Shown piece after piece: positions 12,101 to 21,435 of a DNA stretch of 64,000 nucleotides. A model generated the notes under the pieces. That model did not search any database. It was not told where the DNA came from and was given only the letters and a program-made list of their open reading frames with translations. This stretch comes from Amylostereum areolatum (Eukaryota > Basidiomycota > Agaricomycetes > Russulales > Stereaceae): positions 62,001-126,000 of the forward strand of contig SAXG01000020.1 in assembly GCA_012932865.1 (NCBI GenBank), read 5' to 3'. A program made the position numbers and the translations under genes. The stretch's first letter is position 1; every line of letters starts with the position of its first letter.

Positions 12101-13003
12101 CCTTCCGATCGCATGGCTTCATTGCCCAGCGCAGGGAGTCGCCGAATGCGACCTCGTTCTTCTCGAAGTCCACCTTTGCGACACTATAATGCTTCTGGAT
12201 CCCGGAATGGAGAGGGCATACAATGACATTGATGTGGTTGTCCTCAACCTTCTTTGCAAGGCTCCGAAGATGTGCGAGGGGATCTCCGCGAGGACCGTGC
12301 TGTGGCTCGTTGAAATGATCCCAGTCAAAGTCGGAAGGGGAGAGGGTGAAGGGGTACTGGAAGTCCAGTGTTTCAACCCAGGTGTGAGGGAGTGAGAGGT
12401 CGTTCGCAACCCACGTGCGGAAAACGATTAAGACGGAGTCGAGGAGCGTCCCCGAAAGCATGGAAGGGGAGAAGAGAGGCGTGAGATGTTTGGAACGAAG
12501 GCTTGTCTCGCGGACAAGGAGCACGTTCCATCCAAGGACACCGAACATGGTTTCTAGGCTGTCTGGAACATGAGAAAGGTGGGGAGGGCGTTGTCGATTG
12601 GCGAGGACAAAGTGGTACTGGCCGATGGCCGCTTTCCACGCTCGTTGACCTTGGATAGCATCCGTCATCTTGATCCAGAAAGAGACGACCCAGAACGGCA
12701 GCGCTTGGGCGCCGTCGGGATCCAAGCCCCTTAAGCTGCAATACCCGGTGCCGACCAAGGATGGCTCACCAGTCGGACCTGGGGAGAGTCGGGCATGGAG
12801 CTGAACGAGGATGTCTAACGGGGGGACGGGGATTTTGCCGAAGGGGATGATGCTAGTTATCGGCGGGTCGAAGGAGAAGAGGTCAGGGATATTCGCCTCG
12901 GCGGACAAGGTCGACTGAACAGACGGAAACTTGAAATCTAGAAGTTGGTTGATCGGAAGATCGTCATCTGGGATAAGGGACGCGTAGATGGGAGGGACCT
13001 CGT
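9188..13003 (-). CDS. Ulp1-like protease fused to pogo-type DDE transposase, 5' truncated
   Basis: Five exons in phase 0 on the minus strand: 13003-11877, 11811-11320, 11260-10796, 10737-9694 and 9643-9188, with introns of 50-65 nt (GTACGC, GTATGT, GTACGC and GTGAGT donors). The first exon encodes a C48/Ulp1-like cysteine protease. His (codon 12189-12191) is followed 17 residues later by Asp, and a Gln stands six residues before Cys (codon 12012-12014, YSCGDL), which is the spacing of Ulp1 catalytic residues. Exon 2 holds a basic, coiled-coil-like linker, then an HTH-like region (MSPAAIVKILKYRNKK). The third and fourth exons carry the DDE_1 core: NFDQT, VLLDAWSVH and LAQPCDVGIQRP, with 37 residues between the last two Asp. 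The tail is acidic and ends in a basic patch GRGKRRK. The coding frame runs straight into the LTR at 13004, so the N-terminus is missing. Confidence 0.75.
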
Positions 13004-13096
13004 TGTCACGGATCGCTCCATTTCTCTCTTCGTTTGCAGACCTCGTACACGCGACGTGTCACGGCACATGACTTTCCCTTGCATCACATGCTTCAA

Positions 13097-13104
13097 TGAC
13101 GTCA
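13097..13104. promoter_or_regulatory. TGACGTCA palindrome in U3 (ATF/CREB-type site)
   Basis: The full consensus palindrome TGACGTCA stands about 150 bp upstream of the TATA box in both LTRs (second copy 19771-19778). Sites of this sequence bind bZIP factors of the ATF/CREB family in fungi. A role in stress-linked transcription of the element is an inference. Confidence 0.5.
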
Positions 13105-13248
13105 TTGCCCGGACTTCCGAGCGGGATTCCGCATCCTTATCTATGACATCACTGCTCCGGACCTTCGTCCTCCGCCCCATGACTCCTTTCCTATTGTTCC
13201 CCCCGCTCGCACCACTATCGCATCACATCGCACCATCGTTCCCACTTG

Positions 13249-13292
13249 TATATAAGGACAGTGTTTCTCTTCCCTTTTCCCTAGACTGTCCA
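13249..13292 (+). promoter_or_regulatory. LTR TATA box and predicted transcript 5' end
   Basis: TATATAA at 13249-13255 is followed 33 bp from its first base by TAGACTGTCCA (13282-13292). That 11-mer is the exact complement of the sequence just inside the 5' LTR, which places the transcript start at about 13281 and suggests self-priming. Confidence 0.65.
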
Positions 13293-13423
13293 TCTCGTCA
13301 TACGGTACTGTAGCGCACGTTGCACTACCCTAGACCCCGGCACTCTCGAATCTATTTTCTTCTCGCTCCTCCCATCGTCGCGACTTAGGCGGTTCATCGG
13401 TCTCATAAACTGCGTTTCTGACA

Positions 13424-14040
13424 CCTGGACAGTCTACCCCTACGCCTACCTCGCACCCCTCTCTCCATCTACCTCTGCCGTCTCTACGACGTTAAAAACT
13501 CCCACCACGGACCTCCCGAACGCACCGGTCTTCCTCCCGTTCAACGGAAAGCCGATCACCCCCCGCGACGACGCACCACTCCCCTACCCTTGGTCCGACG
13601 CCGTCACCGTCAACTGCCTCGTCCCCGTACAGAACCTCTGCAAGAAAGATCCCTGGACCGCGCACGGCCTCAACTTCCGCATCTTCGAGTGGAGGTGGCA
13701 CAAGGATCACGGTACTGTCGTCCTCGCCCTATACGTCCGGATCACTACGTGCATCAACGTAGATCTCGAACGCCTTGAATTCACCCTCCACGCCCCCACC
13801 TACCACACATACCTCATCCAAGACGCCCCCAACCCGATCCTCCAAACCAGTTTCACCTCCGTCTCCCAGTTTAACCGCCGGACCCCCGAATCCACCCCGC
13901 CACCAGTCCTCCGTCCCACCATCAAGGGTAAGACCCTTCGTTGCCGCCACCACGAACATAAGATCCGCCAGGCAGTAAAAGCCGGCTACCTCACCAAGAA
14001 ACTCCTCGGCCGTCGCCCCATCGCGGCGGACTTCTTCTAG
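13424..14040 (+). other. Pre-gag reading frame ending in an in-frame TAG
   Basis: The gag frame is open for about 200 codons ahead of the gag ATG, back through the LTR to just after the predicted transcript start, with no ATG in frame. It ends at TAG 14038-14040 and reopens immediately in the same frame up to gag. Segments such as DPWTAHGLNFRIFEWRWHKD look like folded protein. It may be a decayed N-terminal gag domain, a spliced leader or a read-through product. Confidence 0.45.
13426..13436 (+). other. Primer-binding site, self-priming type
   Basis: TGGACAGTCTA begins two bases after the LTR and is the exact reverse complement of the predicted first 11 nt of the element's own RNA (13282-13292). 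In Tf1 and related chromoviruses reverse transcription starts from the folded 5' end of the genomic RNA in this way, not from a tRNA. The pairing is seen directly; the mechanism is inferred. Confidence 0.7.
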
Positions 14041-14631
14041 ACCATCATCACGTCCTCCACAGCCCCTCGTCCCCCCACCCCGAACCTTCCCCCAGGCGTC
14101 TTTCGAGACTACTGTCCCGAAGAATACTATATCCTCACCTCGCAGCAGACCAAGGAATCCGTACGTTGGCTGCACGACGAACCAAACCGGCAACGTCGAG
14201 ACTGGTACTTCGACGACCGCGACGAACAACCCTACGTCGAAGAATCGGATTTTGCCACCGCTGCGGACGTTCTACAGCGCTTCCTGAACCCCCCTCCAAC
14301 CAACTCGCCCCCACCCCGTCGACGTACTGTAATCGAAGTCCCAGAAGGAATCAACCACAACGACACAACTGGGAAGTGGTACGCCTATAGACGGAACAAG
14401 AACGGAACCCCAGGACGATCAGTAGTTGAGTGGCAGCCCACTTCGTTCAGTCCCGTCCAAGATCACTGGTCGTGGCATCATAACCAGCAATTCCTCACCC
14501 CCGCCGACTTCCTTGTCGCAAAACAAGTTGAGGACGAAGTCGAAGAAGCAGAAGAACGCCGACGAGAAACCCTACGCCGCCTTGATCAAGAACTCGCCCA
14601 ATCCCTCACCGTCCCCCTCCCCTTCGACAAG

Positions 14632-15657
14632 ATGTCCGACGCCGAATCCAAACCTGCCGTCTCCAAGCGGGAGATCGGCCCCAAGCCAAAGCCATTCAAA
14701 GGCGATAGACGCGACACCCTCCGGTTCTCCCTCGAGCTCCGCATGTTCCTGCGCGTTAACAAGGATGTTTATGCCACAGATGACGCCAAGATGATGCTTC
14801 TCCTCAGCCTGATGGAGGACGACACGGCGAAAGCCTGGGCCACGCATCGCCGCATGGAACTCTTCGCCGACGAAGACGAGAAGGAAGACGCCGACACCCT
14901 CGACCCCACGCCCCCAACACTCCACTATAGCTCCTACAAAGAGCTCTTCGAGAGGTTTGGCAAAGACTTCGTGCCCGTCGATCCGAAGATAGAAGCTCAG
15001 CGTAAGATCAACGAGCTCGCAATGACCACCCGGGACGTCACTGACTTTATCACCGAGTTTGAGATGCTGGCAACCATGTCAGCGTACGACGACGAGGCGC
15101 TAATCCACTTTTTCAAGAAGGGACTTCAGCGTGACCTCGGCAAGCAGGTGGCCCGGTCGTACCCGTTCCCCACCAAGCTCGCGGAGTGGAAGGAGCGCGC
15201 CCGCCGCATCAACCACCAGTGGCTCGAAGAGAACCCGGAGAGGAAGAGCAGTCAGTCCAAGGGGGCTGTCGCGCTCACCTCGAACGGTTCGACCAACGAC
15301 TCCTCGTCGCGCCGAGTCGGCGCCTTCACCAACACCTCGACCCGCCCTGCAAAGCTGACGGACGACGAGCGCGCAAAGATGATGCGCGAAGGCAAGTGCT
15401 TCATGTGTCGACAAGCCGGTCACGTCTCTCGCGACTGCCCCAACCGCGACTCGAGCGCGCGACGGGTGGGCGCAGTAGAGACTGGGTCCAAGGCCCCTCC
15501 CCTGCCGACGAACACGGCTCCGTCCACTGCGAAAGCAGCTCCCGACCCATCCAAAACCATCGCGGCGATCACTCGCCAGCTGAAGGATCTGGACGCGGAA
15601 GGCAAGGAGCAGGCAGTAGCGCTGTTGAAGGACATCCTGGAATCGCAGGATTTTTGA
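14632..15657 (+). CDS. gag: Gag protein of element 1
   Basis: 341 residues from the ATG at 14632 to TGA 15655-15657. The capsid-like core has LRFSLELRMFLRVNK and the retrotransposon gag signature around FKKGLQRDLGKQVARSYPF. A CCHC zinc knuckle (CFMCRQAGHVSRDC) lies at about residue 260. Gag forms the virus-like particle and binds the element RNA. The same frame is open for 197 codons upstream of this ATG, back to the TAG at 14038, so the true N-terminus may be longer. Confidence 0.85.
   Translation: MSDAESKPAVSKREIGPKPKPFKGDRRDTLRFSLELRMFLRVNKDVYATDDAKMMLLLSLMEDDTAKAWATHRRMELFADEDEKEDADTLDPTPPTLHYSSYKELFERFGKDFVPVDPKIEAQRKINELAMTTRDVTDFITEFEMLATMSAYDDEALIHFFKKGLQRDLGKQVARSYPFPTKLAEWKERARRINHQWLEENPERKSSQSKGAVALTSNGSTNDSSSRRVGAFTNTSTRPAKLTDDERAKMMREGKCFMCRQAGHVSRDCPNRDSSARRVGAVETGSKAPPLPTNTAPSTAKAAPDPSKTIAAITRQLKDLDAEGKEQAVALLKDILESQDF
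15648..15654 (+). promoter_or_regulatory. Candidate -1 frameshift site GGATTTT at the gag stop
   Basis: Read in the gag frame as G-GAT-TTT and followed at once by TGA, this heptamer has the X-XXY-YYZ layout and resembles GGATTTA-type slippery sites of retroviruses. A -1 slip enters the pol frame directly. Element 2 has the parallel sequence GGGTTTT just before its gag stop. Confidence 0.55.
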
Positions 15658-18600
15658 AACGCCCCCCAGTCGCGTCGTCTGGTGGAGGCAAAGGACTTTT
15701 GGTATCATCATCGAATCGTTTCGCTGTATTATCATCCATGCATACCTGTGAGCAATCGTATCCCCCGTGTTTGTATCTGTCTACTGTCACCAAGAACAGG
15801 CAAACACCATCGATCACGCTCAAAGTCAAGCTGATCGGACGAGTTACCAAAAGAGAAATCGACGCAGACGCGCTGCTTGATAGCGGCGCAGAAGGAATTA
15901 TCCTGAACCGAAGCTTCGTTGAACGCAGGAAGCTTACCACAAGAAAACTAGAAAACCCGTTCCCCGTGCGTAATGTGGACGGCACCGAGAACATCATGGG
16001 CTGGGTACGCGACACAACGACCCAGCGGATCCGGATATACTCGCAAGATTCAAAGGCGTACCATGAGGAAGAAGCTGAGTTCTTCATCACCGACATCGGC
16101 GATCATGACATGATCCTTGGAACAGACTGGCTCGATGAGCACAATCCAACCATAGACTGGCAACGAGACCGTGTTGACATGCTCCGCTGCCCTCCCTCAT
16201 GCACTCTGTCCAAACCTCCTGTGACGAACCTCGCAACCAAGCCACGGAAACCATCATCGGTCCAATCACAGCGTAAGGTTGAAGCGGGTAAAACCCCGAG
16301 GACACCTCTCGTCGTGGACGATCCCTTCCCAGAGCCGACATATGTGTCCTGGACCCCAGTCCCCACTTATGTTATTCCTGCACGCAGAGTCAAAGGTGTT
16401 CGCGTCCGCACGGTCCATCGCTCCCCTCTACCCGCACGACTCTTCACTGAAGACGACGACGAGCGGCCCATGGTATTCCGAGACTGGGAGATCAATGGAC
16501 TACGCCGCGCCGGAATCCTCCCTGAAACCGATGGTCCTAATCCAGATGCAATACCCATCCGCGCGGGCTTTACAAAAGCGCAGGAGCTTGCAGAGCATTC
16601 AAAAGAGAACGCACGCCCGCAAACCTTTGAAGACTTAGTCCCCCCGCCGTACCGCGACTTTGCGCCTGTATTCGACAAGAAAACCTCCGAGCGACTTCCT
16701 GACCGACGGCCATGGGACCATGCTATCGACATGAAAGACGGCTTTGAACCCAAACCGTGCAAGATCTACCCCCTCTCACCTTCCGAGCAGATCGAACTCG
16801 ACACCTTCCTCAACGACCACCTGAAGAAGGGCTATATCCGCCCTTCGAAGTCACCTCAGGCGAGTCCGTTCTTCTTTGTGAAGAAAAAGGATGGAAAGCT
16901 GCGTCCCGTACAGGACTATCGAGAATTAAACAAGGGCACTGTCAAGAATGAATACCCCTTGCCACTGATCTCTGAAATTGTCGACCGCCTCAAAGGTGCA
17001 AAGATCTTCTCCAAGATGGATGTTCGCTGGGGCTACAACAATGTCCGCATCAAGGAAGGCGACGAGTGGAAGGCTGCGTTCAAGACGAATCGCGGTCTCT
17101 TCGAACCTACGGTGATGTTTTTCGGGCTTATGAACTCCCCTGCGACATTTCAGGCAATGATGAATGAACTGTTCAAGGATCTCATCGACTCGGGCAAGGT
17201 CATCATCTACATGGACGACATCTTGGTGTTCACTCGCACCATGGACGAACACCGTGCCATAGTGCGGCAGGTTCTGCAGCGTTTGCAAGACAACGACCTC
17301 TTCCTCAAACCGGAGAAATGCGTCTTTGAACAAGACTCTGTCGAATACCTTGGACTCATCATCTCGCACGACAAGATCGCTATGGACCCCGTCAAGGTAG
17401 CAGGTATTCAGGACTGGCCGACACCACGAACGGTCAAAGATGTGCAATCCTTCCTCGGCTTTGGCAACTTCTACCGACGTTTCATCAAGGACTTCTCCAA
17501 GGTGGCACGGCCCCTATTTGATCTGACAAAGAAGGACTGCACATGGGACTGGTCGACGGACTGCCAAACTGCGTTTGACGCACTGAAAGCTGCGTTTACT
17601 TCCTCCCCCGTCTTGGTCATGCCTGACCCAAAGAAGCCTTACCTCGTTGAAGTCGATGCCTCGGACTTTGCTACTGGAGGTATACTCTCGCAGAAAGGCG
17701 ACGACGGTCACTGGCATCCAGTGGCGTATCTGTCCAAGGCCCTATCGGAACCGGAACGGAACTACGACATCTACGACAAGGAGCTGCTTGCGATCATCCG
17801 TGCGCTTGAAGCCTGGCGCCACTACCTCGAAGGCGCCCCCGACACCGTCGAAATCTGGACAGATCACAAGAACCTGGAGCACTTCAAGACGGCACAGAAG
17901 CTGAGCCGCCGACAGGCACGTTGGGCTCTATTCCTCACTCGATTTGACTTCTCGCTCGTTCATAAACCAGGAATTTCCCACCGCCCGGATCCAATGTCTC
18001 GACGACCCGATCACAAGGATGGTGTTGAAAACGACAACAAGGAGCGCGTCTTGCTTGACCCCAAGTACTTCCAAGTACGCGCAACAAGGCCAGGAGCAGT
18101 AACCTCCCTCGGTGATGTCGAACTCCGACGACGTATCCGCGACTGCAAAACCAAGGACATCGAGGTCGTTCAAGCCCTGGACGCCATCTTACGAAACGGA
18201 CCACGTACACTTGTCAAGAACCTTCAAGAGTGGAACTACGAAGAAGGCCTGGTCCTGTTTAGAGGAAAGGTATATGTCCCTGCAGACGACGAGTTGCGAC
18301 GCGACATTGTCAAAATGTACCATGAATCGCCCCTGGCTGGACACCCCGGTCGCTTCAAGACTTACGAGCTTGTGAGTCGTGAATATTGGTGGCCTGGCAT
18401 GTCTGTCTTTGTCCGCGACTTTGTAACAGGGTGCGCAACCTGCCAGTCGACGAAGACACAGAGCAGCCGACCCCACGTCGACATGATCCCAAACGAAGTA
18501 CCCGATCGACCATTTGGCGTCATCTCCACTGACTTCATCGTCGAACTCCCTGACTGCGAAGGCTATAACGCCGTCAATGTCGTGGTCGATCGCCTCACCA

Positions 18601-19745
18601 AGATGGTGGTTACCACCCCATGTACAACGAAGATCACCAGCGATGGCACGGCCGACATTCTCTTTGATAAGGTATACCGACACTACGGCTTAGCAGACAA
18701 GATCATCTCGGATCGCGGACCCCAATTTGCTGGACAGGTGATGCGTACACTCAACGAGAAGCTCGGGATCAAGTCCGCCCTCAGCACAGCGTATCACCCA
18801 CAGACAGACGGCCAAACCGAACGCGAGAACCAGAACCTCGAGCAGTTTCTGCGAGTATTCTGCAACTACCGTCAAGACGACTGGGTGAAGTGGTTGCCCT
18901 TCTTCGAGTTTTCTCACAACTCTCGCACCCATGCAGCGACTGGAAAGCCTCCCTTTGAAGTCCTCTATGGCTTCCTCCCCAAGATGTACCCATCCGTAAA
19001 CCCGTCCTCAAAGGTCCCTGCAGTTGAAGAACGCCTCCGTCAACTTGAAGAAGTCCGACAAGAGATCAAAGCCAGCCTTGCCCTCGCATCGGACTTAATG
19101 AAGCACTACAATGGTGACACGATCAGCAAATCGACACTGTTCGCCATTGGAGACAAGGTCTGGCTCGAAGGCAAAAACCTGAAGACGACGAGGCCGAAAG
19201 CTAAGCTTGCTGCCAAACGATTTGGACCCTTCGAGATCGTTGACGTCATTAGCCCAGTGAACTACCGCCTGAAGCTGCCGAAGACGTGGAGAATCCACCC
19301 AGTCTTCCATGCTTCACTGCTCACCGCGTACAAGGAGACAACGGCACATGGTCCAAACTATGAACAACCGCCGCCTGACCTCGTTGATGACGAAGAAGAA
19401 TATGACGTTGAAGACATCATCGACTCGAAGCCGACCCGCAACAAGAAAGGCATACAATACCTCGTCAAGTGGGCAGGCTATCCTGACTCCGAGAATACCT
19501 GGCTCCCTCGCTCCTCGCTCTCAAAAGTCACCGACATGATCGACGCCTTCCACAAACGCCATCCAAATGCGCCCCGCCCTGTGCGTTCCCTCGGCATCTC
19601 CTTTGACGATTTTCTCGCATCTACCCTTGCAGATGACATCGCGCTCCAGGCGAAAGCGCGTCTTAAAGGGGGGGTAATGTCACGGATCGCTCCATTTCTC
19701 TCTTCGTTTGCAGACCTCGTACACGCGACGTGTCACGGCACATGA
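15648..19745 (+). CDS. pol: Pol polyprotein of element 1 (PR-RT-RH-IN-chromodomain)
   Basis: One uninterrupted frame, -1 to gag. In order it has an aspartic protease (LLDSGAEGIILN near 15880), reverse transcriptase with the YMDDIL active site near 17210, RNase H (VEVDASDFATGG near 17650), and an integrase with HHCC zinc finger (HPGRF..., GCATCQSTKT near 18430) and catalytic core (STDFIVELPD, SDRGPQFAG, then QTDGQTERENQNLEQ). A chromodomain (YDVEDIIDSKPT...WAGYPDSENTWLP) lies near 19400-19560. The stop at 19743-19745 lies inside the 3' LTR, as in other compact chromoviruses. All visible active-site residues are present, so the copy may be competent. Chromodomains of this group steer integration to marked chromatin. 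Confidence 0.92.
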   Translation, partial: GFLKRPPVASSGGGKGLLVSSSNRFAVLSSMHTCEQSYPPCLYLSTVTKNRQTPSITLKVKLIGRVTKREIDADALLDSGAEGIILNRSFVERRKLTTRKLENPFPVRNVDGTENIMGWVRDTTTQRIRIYSQDSKAYHEEEAEFFITDIGDHDMILGTDWLDEHNPTIDWQRDRVDMLRCPPSCTLSKPPVTNLATKPRKPSSVQSQRKVEAGKTPRTPLVVDDPFPEPTYVSWTPVPTYVIPARRVKGVRVRTVHRSPLPARLFTEDDDERPMVFRDWEINGLRRAGILPETDGPNPDAIPIRAGFTKAQELAEHSKENARPQTFEDLVPPPYRDFAPVFDKKTSERLPDRRPWDHAIDMKDGFEPKPCKIYPLSPSEQIELDTFLNDHLKKGYIRPSKSPQASPFFFVKKKDGKLRPVQDYRELNKGTVKNEYPLPLISEIVDRLKGAKIFSKMDVRWGYNNVRIKEGDEWKAAFKTNRGLFEPTVMFFGLMNSPATFQAMMNELFKDLIDSGKVIIYMDDILVFTRTMDEHRAIVRQVLQRLQDNDLFLKPEKCVFEQDSVEYLGLIISHDKIAMDPVKVAGIQDWPTPRTVKDVQSFLGFGNFYRRFIKDFSKVARPLFDLTKKDCTWDWSTDCQTAFDALKAAFTSSPVLVMPDPKKPYLVEVDASDFATGGILSQKGDDGHWHPVAYLSKALSEPERNYDIYDKELLAIIRALEAWRHYLEGAPDTVEIWTDHKNLEHFKTAQKLSRRQARWALFLTRFDFSLVHKPGISHRPDPMSRRPDHKDGVENDNKERVLLDPKYFQVRATRPGAVTSLGDVELRRRIRDCKTKDIEVVQALDAILRNGPRTLVKNLQEWNYEEGLVLFRGKVYVPADDELRRDIVKMYHESPLAGHPGRFKTYELVSREYWWPGMSVFVRDFVTGCATCQSTKTQSSRPHVDMIPNEVPDRPFGVISTDFIVELPDCEGYNAVNVVVDRLTKMVVTTPCTTKITSDGTADILFDKVYRHYGLADKIISDRGPQFAGQVMRTLNEKLGIKSALSTAYHPQTDGQTERENQNLEQFLRVFCNYRQDDWVKWLPFFEFSHNSRTHAATGKPPFEVLYGFLPKMYPSVNPSSKVPAVEERLRQLEEVRQEIKASLALASDLMKHYNGDTISKSTLFAIGDKVWLEGKNLKTTRPKAKLAAKRFGPFEIVDVISPVNYRLKLPKTWRIHPVFHASLLTAYKETTAHGPNYEQPPPDLVDDEEEYDVEDIIDSKPTRNKKGIQYLVKWAGYPDSENTWLPRSSLSKVTDMIDAFHKRHPNAPRPVRSLGISFDDFLASTLADDIALQAKARLKGGVMSRIAPFLSSFADLVHATCHGT
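19665..19677 (+). other. Polypurine tract of element 1
   Basis: AAAGGGGGGGTAA lies directly before the 3' LTR and inside the end of pol, the expected plus-strand primer site. Confidence 0.7.
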
Positions 19746-20097
19746 CTTTCCCTTGCATCACATGCTTCAATGACGTCATTGCCCGGACTTCCGAGCGGGA
19801 TTCCGCATCCTTATCTATGACATCACTGCTCCGGACCTTCGTCCTCCGCCCCATGACTCCTTTCCTATTGTTCCCCCCGCTCGCACCACTATCGCATCGC
19901 ATCGCACCATCGTTCCCACTTGTATATAAGGACAGTGTTTCTCTTCCCTTTTCCCTAGACTGTCCATCTCGTCATACGGTACTGTAGCGCACGTTGCACT
20001 ACCCTAGACCCCGGCACTCTCGAATCTATTTTCTTCTCGCTCCTCCCATCGTCGCGACTTAGGCGGTTCATCGGTCTCATAAACTGCGTTTCTGACA
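19678..20097 (+). repeat. 3' LTR of element 1
   Basis: 420 bp, TGTCACGG to TTTCTGACA, 419/420 identical to the 5' LTR. The pol stop codon lies 65-67 bp inside it. Confidence 0.93.
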
Positions 20098-20099
20098 CC

Positions 20100-21239
20100 G
20101 AGTCAACTGGCTCAACTGGGAAAGACATACCTTCCGCGCCGCTTACGAAGGAGAAATCCTCCGGAGACGAATGGAAACTACCGGAGTTCCCCATATGTCG
20201 TCACGCGAAGGCCCCGACATCGACCTCATCTTCCATGGACATCACATCTCCCCGGGCTATACTGTTCGACCCGATCCCATCGCATCCGCCCTCACCAGAC
20301 CCCCGTTCCTTCCTAACGCCCCTCCACGACCCGTCACCGCTCACACACCACCAGGATCCTTACCCATCCCCGGCATCACCCAGATTAACCCCGTCCAGCC
20401 TCCCGTCGCTAGAAACGGATTACCTGGAGAGCGATCCGGACAGCCCATGGCTCCCCCAGAGCCCAGACAACAGACCGGCGATCCGCGACCAATACCTGGG
20501 ACATCTTCTCGGCTGCCCACAGTGCCTAGACCGCCAACTCCATTCCCGGTATCTGCTAGCGACACTCCCATGCCATGGCACGGAGGTCCCCCTGCTTATC
20601 CCTCGTTCCTACATTCGCACTCCGACCACGATCGAGATTCCGTCGCCCAGAATCCCCGAGTCACCTCACAGCGACGTAAACATGAATCTGTCGACCCCGA
20701 CGGAAGACCACTCAAGCGAATCAGAAACGTCGGATTCTCCAATAAGTCGAGCGATGAAGAATTGCGACAAGATCCAGGAGATAATAGAGGAAATGAGGGA
20801 AACCCGCGCTCGCTGGAGACAGAAGCACGAGTCAACGGACAAATCGGACAGCTCGGCGGACGAACCGGACAGTCCGATGAACGACGAGACGAAGGAAGTA
20901 GCCGAGAATCCCTCGGACGAATGGAACAACAAGCCGACCACATGGACGCAAGAGAAGTGAGACGCGATTCCCGCGAAGCCGCGGAAACACTGCTGGAAAT
21001 GCGGCGAGCAAGGCCATCTCCGCCGAGACTGTCCTCGTCGCAAGAACGCTCCCCCTCACTTCCCCCGATCACAGTCTTGCTATCCCCTCAGACCACAGAC
21101 TCCTCTTCCTCGCCCTCGCCCGAGCCTGTCTGGATACCAGCTACGGTCCAGGAACACTGATATCCCACCCCCACCTCCGACGTACCGACGCTACCGCCCG
21201 CGCCCACAGGCAGCTTCTGGGATTCCTCACACGACGTGA
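20100..21239 (+). pseudogene. Gag-like CCHC protein of element 3, 5' truncated, one in-frame stop
   Basis: A Ser/Pro-rich, then acidic and helical protein reads in one frame from the LTR boundary of element 1 (from about DTESTGSTGKD), passes TGA 20958-20960, and continues to a zinc knuckle CWKCGEQGHLRRDC and a stop at 21237-21239. A CCHC knuckle after a charged helix is typical of nucleocapsid-like gag ends. The codon after the TGA continues natural sequence, so the stop is a mutation, read-through or a missed splice. A second open frame (20171-21160) overlaps it but lacks the knuckle. Confidence 0.5.
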
Positions 21240-21435
21240 AAGTCTAACGCACAAAGCCGCCCAACACGCCACTGAACAGTGGTTGTACTGGGAGGACGCC
21301 ATGCTCCGCACTCAGCGGGAACCTCCTTCGCGCTTCAACCACTCTTGGCGCGTCGACGATCTCTTCTGGAAGGAAGAGGATTGGGACTTACAGGAAGCGG
21401 AGGAATCGAAGGATCACTGGCCGGAGCCTTGGTAA
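21061..21435 (+). CDS. ORF2 of element 3, unknown function
   Basis: A coherent frame, +1 to the gag-like frame and overlapping its end, runs to TAA 21433-21435. It includes RRTDATARAHRQLLGF, HKAAQHATEQWLYWEDAM and an acidic, Trp-rich end DDLFWKEEDWDLQEAEE. The first ATG is at 21301, but natural-looking sequence extends upstream, so it may be made by frameshift from the gag-like ORF. I do not recognise the family. Confidence 0.4.
   Translation, partial: SPDHSLAIPSDHRLLFLALARACLDTSYGPGTLISHPHLRRTDATARAHRQLLGFLTRRESLTHKAAQHATEQWLYWEDAMLRTQREPPSRFNHSWRVDDLFWKEEDWDLQEAEESKDHWPEPW

Larger units (their letters stand above)
13004..13423 (+). repeat. 5' LTR of element 1
   Basis: Starts TGTCACGG and ends TTTCTGACA. 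It is identical to 19678-20097 except for one A/G difference near 13225 (CATCACATCG against CATCGCATCG). It contains a TATA box at 13249-13255 and a TGACGTCA palindrome. Confidence 0.93.
13004..20097 (+). mobile_element. Ty3/gypsy chromovirus (element 1), full length
   Basis: A 7,094-bp LTR retrotransposon with two 420-bp LTRs that differ at one position, gag and pol in adjacent frames, and a C-terminal chromodomain, so it is a recent insert. It lies directly against the truncated Ulp1-DDE gene on the left and against the truncated element 3 coding sequence on the right. The five bases outside each LTR do not match (CTCGT and CCGAG), so no target duplication is visible. It may have arrived by inter-element recombination or lost a flank by deletion. 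Confidence 0.92.

Noticed and set aside
12999..20102. A 5-bp target duplication for element 1
   Set aside because: CTCGT on the left and CCGAG on the right do not match in direct orientation.
20171..21160. 329-codon ORF as the gag-like gene of element 3
   Set aside because: The overlapping frame contains the CCHC knuckle and natural acidic helices; this one lacks any motif and is likely a shadow.
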